Source: Ignavibacteria bacterium (GTDB lineage Bacteria; Bacteroidota; Ignavibacteria; Ignavibacteriales; Melioribacteraceae). Taken from it: DNA of 7,199 bases. A model generated the notes under the pieces. That model had not been told where the DNA came from. It searched no databases and saw only the letters and a program-made list of their open reading frames with translations. Location of the stretch: assembly GCA_027347805.1 (NCBI GenBank), contig DAIEQP010000197.1:1-7199 (forward strand), read 5' to 3'. A program made the translations under genes and the position numbers. Positions 1 through 5,151 of this stretch are shown here, piece by piece; the first letter of the stretch is position 1, and every line of letters begins with the position of its first letter.

Positions 1-294
1 GCAATTGAAAAATTAAAACTGGAAATGCCTGTTACATATAAACTTGAACAAAATTATCCCAATCCATTCAATCCAACGACAACAATATCATTCTCTTTAC
101 CTGCTGCAGGGTTTACTTCTCTTATTGTTTACGATGTTAGCGGTAAAGAAATAAAATCTTTGATAAATGAAGAATTACAGGCGGGAAATTATTCCCAAAA
201 GTTTAACGCCGACGGTTTATCGAGCGGTATCTATTTTTATCAGATTAAATCGAAAGATTTTTTACAGACTAAAAAATTTGTTTTACTTAAATAG
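1..294 (+). CDS. C-terminal end of a type IX secretion system cargo protein (partial, 5' end outside window)
   Basis: The reading frame is open from base 1 to the TAG at 292-294, giving the last 97 residues of a longer protein. An in-frame ATG at 25 is unlikely to be the true start because coding continues upstream of it. The segment is a type A sorting domain of the Por secretion (type IX) family. It opens with YKLEQNYPNPFNPTTTISF, continues with the VYDVSGKEI strand and the SGIYFYQIKS strand, and ends in TKKFVLLK. In this family the tail directs a protein, already exported by Sec, through the outer membrane, where it is usually cleaved and the cargo is released or anchored. The cargo domain itself lies outside the window, so its enzymatic or adhesive function cannot be stated. 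The domain call is secure; the protein identity is unknown. Confidence 0.92.
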   Translation, partial: AIEKLKLEMPVTYKLEQNYPNPFNPTTTISFSLPAAGFTSLIVYDVSGKEIKSLINEELQAGNYSQKFNADGLSSGIYFYQIKSKDFLQTKKFVLLK

Positions 295-304
295 ATTTTC
301 ATAC

Positions 305-333
305 AAACGGTACCAGAATTTCTGGTACCGTTT
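305..333 (+). terminator. Perfect 29-bp dyad, probable intrinsic terminator of the upstream gene
   Basis: Bases 305-317 (AAACGGTACCAGA) are the exact reverse complement of 321-333, separated by ATT. The dyad is perfect around a single central T at 319. The hairpin begins 11 nt after the stop codon at 294. It is followed by TTTATTATAATTTT, a broken rather than continuous T-tract. Position and structure fit a Rho-independent terminator. A symmetric operator upstream of the histidine kinase gene (start at 450) is a less likely alternative. Confidence 0.7.
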
Positions 334-449
334 ATTATAATTTTCCCTTCCATATTCTATCCGATTTATTCTCGTTTTAAGTTTTTATTATCAATTATTA
401 TTTAAATATCATAATTTTCAATACACACTTAACAGTTACCCGATTCTAA

Positions 450-1622
450 ATGCATGATTTTGAATTATATCGTCAGCAATTATTCACATTTAATAATCCG
501 ATATTTTTTGCAATGTTTTTATCTTTCATAATCATTGCATTGCTTTTAATTTTATACATAAAAGTATTGTATCCGCTTCAGAAAAAGATGTTTGAAGACA
601 AACAGAAACACCTGCTTGAAAAAGCTGAATTAATGGCTCTATTTGCTGAATTGGATCCAGATCCGCTGCTTAGAATTAATTCAAATGGTGAGATAATCCA
701 GAGTAACGAAGCTTCAAGAAAATTATTTTCGAATAATTTTAATGATATAGTTAATATCCGGGATATAATACCCGATCTGCAATTTGATTTAATTTCACCG
801 CAAACAGAGAAAGTACTTGAAATAAACAATAAATATTTTACAGTGGATATCCAGCATCAGTCGAAGCTTGAATTCATTAATATTTATCTGCATGATATAA
901 CCGATCTTAAGAATTATGAAACTGAACTTGAAACTTATAAACGAAACCTTGTTAGTTTATCAACAGCTTTGGATAAACAGATAGAAGAATTAAAAAAAGA
1001 TTTATCTTCAGAACTGCATGATGATATTTGCCAGAGAATGATACTTGCAAAACTGAAACTTTCACAGGGGAATAAATTTCCGCTGGAACAGGTTGAAAAA
1101 GATTTGGAAGAAATTACTGAACAGGTAAGAAAAATTTCGCACGACCTTGTTCCTGTAAATGTGAATGCTTTTGGAATTCGGTTTTCATTACAAAATCTTG
1201 TTTCAAGAATTACCGAAGGTTCCGGTATAAAAGGATTGCTGGATATTTCTGAAGAAATTGATGAAGTGGAAGATGAAATACCTTCGGCTGTTAAAAATGT
1301 TTTGGTTAGATCTGTCCAGGAAGCGTTAACAAATATTGTAAAACATTCCAGAGCAAATGAATTTTCGGTTATGCTTTATGAGACTGATTGTAAACTTGAA
1401 CTTAAAATATCCGATAATGGTATTGGCATTCCTAATAAAATTGATGACATGGTGTTAAAGAATAATTCGGGAATCGGATTGTTTAGACTTAGGGAAAGAA
1501 TTAGAGATGTCGGCGGATCATTTATTATTCTATCAGATGAAAAATATAAAACGAATCTGGTTATTACAATTCCGGTAGAAATTTGGACTGAAACTGATGA
1601 AACCATTGATTCTATTGCATGA
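450..1622 (+). CDS. Sensor histidine kinase, HPK7/HisKA_3 type, with one TM segment and a PAS domain
   Basis: This 390-residue protein is a membrane-bound sensor kinase of the NarX/DesK/LiaS class, which autophosphorylates on His and passes the phosphate to a response regulator, usually of the LuxR-tail type. In order it shows one hydrophobic segment (about 18-40); a cytoplasmic PAS-like domain (about 61-152, core DPLLRINSNGEIIQSN); a charged, probably coiled-coil linker (about 153-185); a HisKA_3 dimerisation domain with H-box ELHDDICQ (phospho-acceptor His190; D191xxxQ195 matches the phosphatase motif of this class) and ISHDLVP at 229-235; and an HATPase_c domain with N-box QEALTNIVKHS (290-300), G1 box SDNGIGIP (321-328) and G2 box SGIGLFRLRER (340-350). 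There is almost no extracytoplasmic region, so the signal is probably read by the PAS domain or through a membrane partner. The start at 450 lacks a clear Shine-Dalgarno. The next in-frame ATG (Met22) would cut into the membrane segment. No response regulator is seen in the window. Confidence 0.93.
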   Translation: MHDFELYRQQLFTFNNPIFFAMFLSFIIIALLLILYIKVLYPLQKKMFEDKQKHLLEKAELMALFAELDPDPLLRINSNGEIIQSNEASRKLFSNNFNDIVNIRDIIPDLQFDLISPQTEKVLEINNKYFTVDIQHQSKLEFINIYLHDITDLKNYETELETYKRNLVSLSTALDKQIEELKKDLSSELHDDICQRMILAKLKLSQGNKFPLEQVEKDLEEITEQVRKISHDLVPVNVNAFGIRFSLQNLVSRITEGSGIKGLLDISEEIDEVEDEIPSAVKNVLVRSVQEALTNIVKHSRANEFSVMLYETDCKLELKISDNGIGIPNKIDDMVLKNNSGIGLFRLRERIRDVGGSFIILSDEKYKTNLVITIPVEIWTETDETIDSIA

Positions 1623-1680
1623 GAAAGTACTTGCACAAATTTATGAGAATGATTTTTTGGATAAATCGTTAAATAAAAAT

Positions 1681-1684
1681 GAGG
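1681..1684 (+). promoter_or_regulatory. Ribosome binding site that decides the start of the small secreted protein
   Basis: GAGG lies 6 nt before the ATG at 1691. In-frame ATGs at 1679 and 1685 either overlap this site or sit too close to it. The site therefore favours 1691, which also gives a standard short, positively charged N-terminus (MRNRFK) to the signal peptide. Confidence 0.5.
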
Positions 1685-1690
1685 ATGTTA

Positions 1691-2128
1691 ATGAGAAATC
1701 GGTTTAAAGTTGTTTTAATAATAATTATAGTATTTTCACAATGTGTAACTTCATTTTCACAATCTGTTGGTAAAATATTTACAAAAGCAAAAGCAGATAG
1801 CCTATTCGGCAAGGTTGAACAATCTGTTGAAATGAAAACAGATGATGTGCTTAAGATGATTGAAAATACTGATAAAAAAGTTATGTTCAGGATGTTAAAG
1901 AAAAATGTTCTTCTTGCAGGTGATACAAGGAATTTATTAAACAATCTTAAAATGCGAATCAGTAAAAAAGATGTTTTTATGTCCTACTCAAAAGACAAAG
2001 TGCTTGAACTTTTAAACAAGAATAAGAATGCGAAAGTTAAGGTTGAAAAGCGGGGAAAGAAACTAACTATAACCTGTGGAATGGAAACACTTGAAGAAGG
2101 TCAACCATGTCCTCCTATTTGTGATTAA
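1691..2128 (+). CDS. Small secreted protein of unknown function with a cysteine-containing C-terminal tail
   Basis: The product has 145 residues from the ATG at 1691, or 149 from the alternative in-frame ATG at 1679. I do not recognise the family. It begins with a signal peptide: MRNRFK, then a hydrophobic core VVLIIIIVF, with probable signal peptidase I cleavage around SFS|QSV. A Cys lies in FSQC, but the preceding residues do not form a good lipobox, so a lipoprotein is less likely. The mature part of about 120 residues is rich in Lys, Asp and Leu and probably mixed alpha/beta. It ends with three Cys in a tail reading ITCGMETLEEGQPCPPICD, which could form a disulfide or bind metal. The gene begins 68 nt after the kinase stop, and its TAA directly abuts the ATG of the membrane protein gene, so co-transcription is likely. 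A role as an envelope partner of the kinase is inference from gene order only. Confidence 0.75.
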   Translation: MRNRFKVVLIIIIVFSQCVTSFSQSVGKIFTKAKADSLFGKVEQSVEMKTDDVLKMIENTDKKVMFRMLKKNVLLAGDTRNLLNNLKMRISKKDVFMSYSKDKVLELLNKNKNAKVKVEKRGKKLTITCGMETLEEGQPCPPICD

Positions 2129-2716
2129 ATGAGTTACAATCAAATTATAATATTATTAGGATACATTTTTTGGTTTTTCCCGGTTTTAAAACAGAAAGGC
2201 ACCAAGTACTTTTCTGTTTTTTTTATTTACTCAATTTCTGATCCTCTTAGAATTATTTTATATGAATTTTTTGGCCTGATGCCTCTGACTTATTATCCGC
2301 TAACTTCCATGGCTGTACTATTTCTGCTTTCATCAAAAAATTATAAGTACTTTGTTGCTTCTGTCGGAATATCGAGTCTTCTGATTCTTAACTTATATAA
2401 AGCACCATATACTGAAACCTTAGGCGCAACAGCTGCTGTGCATTTATTAATAACTTTTGTTTTATCTTATCAATTTTTTACCAGGCTTAAAGAAACAGGT
2501 ACAGCAAATTTATTCTTGGGGTTGTTCATCATTTATGAGTTCATTTCTGTAATTAAGTTAATAACTGTATTTAATCTTCCTTTTCAGGTAGGAGTAATAA
2601 ATAGAAATCTTAGTACTTTTTTCCAATTCTTCTTTGCAATTTCCTTTACTTTTATAAACATAGACACTAAAAATTATTCCTTAAAATTCCTGTTAAAGGA
2701 AGAAACAGATACCTGA
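2129..2716 (+). CDS. Polytopic membrane protein of unknown function, about seven TM helices
   Basis: This is a 195-residue, strongly hydrophobic protein. Hydrophobic stretches lie at about 5-20, 26-50, 52-68, 73-90, 96-117, 125-148 and 158-177, suggesting around seven helices and a short charged C-terminus (KFLLKEETDT). The second stretch contains the polar group SDPLR (37-41), and His105 lies inside the fifth; both are candidates for function in the membrane. No soluble domain, transporter signature or catalytic motif is visible. The ATG at 2129 follows directly after the TAA (2126-2128) of the preceding gene, with no spacer, so translation is probably coupled. Its size and layout resemble the multi-helix input modules found fused to some sensor kinases. 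It could serve the nearby kinase as a separate membrane sensor, but this is inference. The family is not recognised. Confidence 0.72.
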   Translation: MSYNQIIILLGYIFWFFPVLKQKGTKYFSVFFIYSISDPLRIILYEFFGLMPLTYYPLTSMAVLFLLSSKNYKYFVASVGISSLLILNLYKAPYTETLGATAAVHLLITFVLSYQFFTRLKETGTANLFLGLFIIYEFISVIKLITVFNLPFQVGVINRNLSTFFQFFFAISFTFINIDTKNYSLKFLLKEETDT

Positions 2717-2872
2717 GCTGTAATAATTATTCCCGTCGGGAACTCCGAAAGTCTTCGTATCAATTCAAAAAAAAAGAAAACTAAATGACGAACGATCTTG
2801 GTTATCAAAACCAACTGATATATTTTTTCGGCGCAAATACTAAACATAATAAACATTAATTCAGGTACAGAT
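2717..2872 (+). other. Intergenic leader between the membrane protein and S46 peptidase genes
   Basis: This 156-bp stretch holds a short hairpin TTCCC-GTC-GGGAA (2730-2742) without a T-tract, a run of nine A (2767-2775), and a weak hairpin near 2798-2814. The peptidase ribosome binding site is AGG at 2863-2865, 7 nt before the ATG. A promoter for the peptidase gene probably lies here, but no convincing -10/-35 or Bacteroidota-type -7/-33 pair can be assigned by eye. Confidence 0.4.
2798..2828 (+). terminator. Weak candidate terminator after the kinase/membrane-protein unit
   Basis: TTGGTT (2798-2803) pairs with AACCAA (2809-2814) around a 5-nt loop. Six T (2823-2828) follow after an 8-nt gap. 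The stem is short and the T-run is displaced, so termination here would be inefficient at best. Confidence 0.2.
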
Positions 2873-4996
2873 ATGAAAAAAATTAAACTGGCAACCATAT
2901 TGCTTTTGTTGGTTGCATTTGTATTACCGCTTCATGCGCAGTTAAATCTGGATACAGTTAAAGCCCAGAATTATGATAATGGTAAAATGTGGGCTTTCGA
3001 TTATCCTCCAATTGATTACCTTAAAGAAAAATATAATCTTAAAACCGATGAAGATTGGTATAATGATGTTCGCCTTTCGGCATTACGTTTACCCGGATGT
3101 ACTTCATCATTCGTTTCTGAAGATGGATTGATGATGACAAATCATCATTGTGCACGCGGTTTATTGGATAGACTGAAAAAAGAGGGTGAAGATTTAATTC
3201 GTGACGGTTTCTTTGCAAAAACCCAAGCCGAAGAAAGAAAAATTCCGAATTATTATGCTGACCAGCTGGTTCTAATAAAAGATATTACAGAAGAAATTCA
3301 GCAGGCAGAAAATACCGGTGCTACTTTAGCTGAAAAAGCAGCTAACAAAAAAGCAAAATTGAAAGAAGTTCAGGATAGATATCAGAAAGAAACCGGTCTT
3401 CAATGTCAGATCGTTTCTCTGTTCAATGGCGGTAAATTTTCTCTGTATGGTTACAAAAGATACACAGATATTCGCCTGGTATTCTCACCTGAAATGAAAA
3501 TTGCATACTTTGGTGGCGACTTCGATAACTTTACTTATCCTCGCTATAATCTGGATTGTACTTTCTACAGAGCTTACGAAAATGATAAACCGGTAAAATC
3601 AACAAATTATTTTAAATTCTCGTTCGAAGGTATTAAAGCCGACGAACCGATATTTACAGTTGGAAATCCGGGAACAACTAACAGATTAAAAACACTTGCG
3701 CAGCTGGAATATGCTCGCGATATCTCATATCGTAATAATGCATTCATGTTTGATACATATTATTATGCACTGGACGATTTGAAAAAATCAGCACCTGACC
3801 GTGAAAAGGAACTTGAAGATCTGCGAGTTAATCTTGGTAACAGCCAAAAGGTTATTGCTACAACATTGAAAGGTTTACAGGATCCTTATGTTTATGCAAA
3901 GAAAAAAGATTTCCAGAGAAAACTTCAGGAAGCAGTTTGGAATGATTCCGATTTAAAAGAAAAGTATGGCAAAGTTTGGGAAAACATTGCCAATATGAGA
4001 GCTGAAATGAAAAAAGTTGGACCGCAGGTTGCCGCATTTTCATTTGTTCAGCCGTCTCTATTTGCATCAAAATATTTTTCATATGCAAAATCTTTGAATG
4101 ATATTTCAAAGGAATTACAAAAACCAGAGGATCAGAGAGCAGCTCAGTATAAATCTGCTAAACTGGATTCAACATTAAAAGCAATGTTCCCTGAAAAGAC
4201 TGATGTTCTTCTCGAAAAAACAAAATTATGGATTGATGTTGAATACATGAGATTGAATCTTGGAAACGATGATCCGCTTGTTAAAAAATTAAGCGGTGGT
4301 AAATCCGGATTGGATATTGCTGAATATTTATTTAAAAACTCAGTATTTGATGATAGGGATGATATTATTGATTTAGCAGAAGATGGTGCTGAAGCAATTG
4401 CAAAATCGCAGGATCCGCTTCTTGTTTATGTTCGAGAAGTTGAACAAAAACTTTCTGCTCTGCAAAAACAGGCTCAGGAAATTAATGACACTGAAAGTCT
4501 TTATGATGATATGCTCGGCCAGGTAATTGTAAAAGTTTATGGCGCCGCATTACCTCCTGATGCAAATTTCACTTTGCGCTTGAGCGACGGAACGTTGAAA
4601 GGTTTTGATTACAATGGAACAAAAGCTCCTCTCTTTACAACTTTCTACGGAATGTATGACAGATGGATTTCATTCAACAAAGAATATCCATGGGACTTGC
4701 ATGAGCGCTGGGCAAAAATTCCAAGCGGACTTGATATGGCAACACCATTCAATTTCGTTTCAAACAATGACATAGTTGGCGGTAACTCAGGCAGCGCAGT
4801 CATTAATCAAAAAGCTGAAGTTGTCGGATTAGCATTTGATGGAAACATCGATAGCATCATTGGCAACTATTTCTACAATCCATTTAATAATAGAATGGTG
4901 GCAGTTGATTCCAGATCAATGGTTCATGCAATGGAAAAAGTATATGATGCACAGCGCATTGCAAAAGAACTTCGCGATGGAAAAATGCCGCAGTAA
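2873..4996 (+). CDS. S46 family serine dipeptidyl peptidase, DPP7-like (complete)
   Basis: This 707-residue protein has the usual S46 length. The family releases dipeptides from the free N-terminus of oligopeptides in the periplasm or at the cell surface, feeding amino-acid use in asaccharolytic or proteolytic Bacteroidota. A signal peptide (1-22, cleavage LHA|Q) is followed by a chymotrypsin-fold domain split by a long helical insert. Expected catalytic residues are all present: His92 in TNHHC, Asp228 in NFTYPRYNLD, and Ser639 in GGNSGSAVIN. N-terminus-anchoring residues seen in characterised S46 enzymes have counterparts: Asn219, Phe220 (Trp in several homologues), Arg224 and Asp656, with Asn323 possible. 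The P1-specificity site, 18 residues after Ser639, is Gly657 in LAFDGN, as in DPP7; DPP11 has Arg there. A preference for hydrophobic P1 is therefore predicted. Only four Cys occur (76, 93, 178, 229), probably two disulfides. There is no type IX tail, so periplasmic retention is likely. AGG at 2863-2865 supports the start. Confidence 0.95.
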   Translation: MKKIKLATILLLLVAFVLPLHAQLNLDTVKAQNYDNGKMWAFDYPPIDYLKEKYNLKTDEDWYNDVRLSALRLPGCTSSFVSEDGLMMTNHHCARGLLDRLKKEGEDLIRDGFFAKTQAEERKIPNYYADQLVLIKDITEEIQQAENTGATLAEKAANKKAKLKEVQDRYQKETGLQCQIVSLFNGGKFSLYGYKRYTDIRLVFSPEMKIAYFGGDFDNFTYPRYNLDCTFYRAYENDKPVKSTNYFKFSFEGIKADEPIFTVGNPGTTNRLKTLAQLEYARDISYRNNAFMFDTYYYALDDLKKSAPDREKELEDLRVNLGNSQKVIATTLKGLQDPYVYAKKKDFQRKLQEAVWNDSDLKEKYGKVWENIANMRAEMKKVGPQVAAFSFVQPSLFASKYFSYAKSLNDISKELQKPEDQRAAQYKSAKLDSTLKAMFPEKTDVLLEKTKLWIDVEYMRLNLGNDDPLVKKLSGGKSGLDIAEYLFKNSVFDDRDDIIDLAEDGAEAIAKSQDPLLVYVREVEQKLSALQKQAQEINDTESLYDDMLGQVIVKVYGAALPPDANFTLRLSDGTLKGFDYNGTKAPLFTTFYGMYDRWISFNKEYPWDLHERWAKIPSGLDMATPFNFVSNNDIVGGNSGSAVINQKAEVVGLAFDGNIDSIIGNYFYNPFNNRMVAVDSRSMVHAMEKVYDAQRIAKELRDGKMPQ

Positions 4997-5016
4997 TGAG
5001 AATTGAATTTATTGAT

Positions 5017-5044
5017 AAAAACCCCGCATTGCGGGGTTTTTTTT
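5017..5044 (+). terminator. Strong Rho-independent terminator after the first S46 gene
   Basis: ACCCCGC (5021-5027) pairs perfectly with GCGGGGT (5031-5037) around the loop ATT. The stem can be extended by A-T pairs (5017-5020 with 5038-5041). A run of eight T (5037-5044) follows. The hairpin starts about 20 nt after the stop codon, so the two peptidase genes are probably separate transcription units with some read-through. Confidence 0.93.
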
Positions 5045-5141
5045 ATGAATAAAAATTAATATTAAAATGAAAATCATTTTTTGGTTATAATTTTTCTCTG
5101 CCATATTTTTAACGCCGTTAACATACTTAACAATTAATAAC

Positions 5142-5147
5142 AGGTGA
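5142..5147 (+). promoter_or_regulatory. Ribosome binding site of the second S46 peptidase gene
   Basis: AGGTGA lies 4 nt before the ATG at 5152. It fixes the start of the gene, which then begins with a normal signal peptide. Confidence 0.65.
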
Positions 5148-5151
5148 TTTT

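Noticed and set aside
412..419. TAATTTTC, resembling the Bacteroidota -7 element (TAnnTTTG), ahead of the kinase gene
   Set aside because: One mismatch and no clear TTTG-type -33 partner; such matches are expected by chance in DNA this AT-rich.
1619..1672. ATG overlapping the kinase stop (ATGA), which could suggest a coupled downstream gene
   Set aside because: The frame closes after 17 codons and does not resemble the start of a response regulator.
1597..1707. A 36-codon ORF overlapping the end of the kinase gene (MKPLILLHEKVLAQIYEND...)
   Set aside because: It overlaps the coding end of the kinase and the start of the next gene, shows no ribosome binding site and has no recognisable motif; probably chance.
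2730..2742. Hairpin TTCCC-GTC-GGGAA after the membrane protein gene as a terminator
   Set aside because: Only five base pairs and no T-tract after it.
3858..4109. Minus-strand ORF inside the first S46 gene, and similar minus-strand ORFs at 578-829, 1376-1636, 1669-1944, 2674-2898, 5851-6051 and 7011-7193
   Set aside because: They lie opposite well-supported genes or straddle their ends, have no ribosome binding site or family resemblance, and are shadows of the plus-strand frames.
5076..5095. TTGGTTATAATTTTT as a promoter of the second peptidase gene
   Set aside because: A TATAAT-like string is present and the position is plausible, but no spaced -35/-33 element is convincing and the region is very AT-rich.
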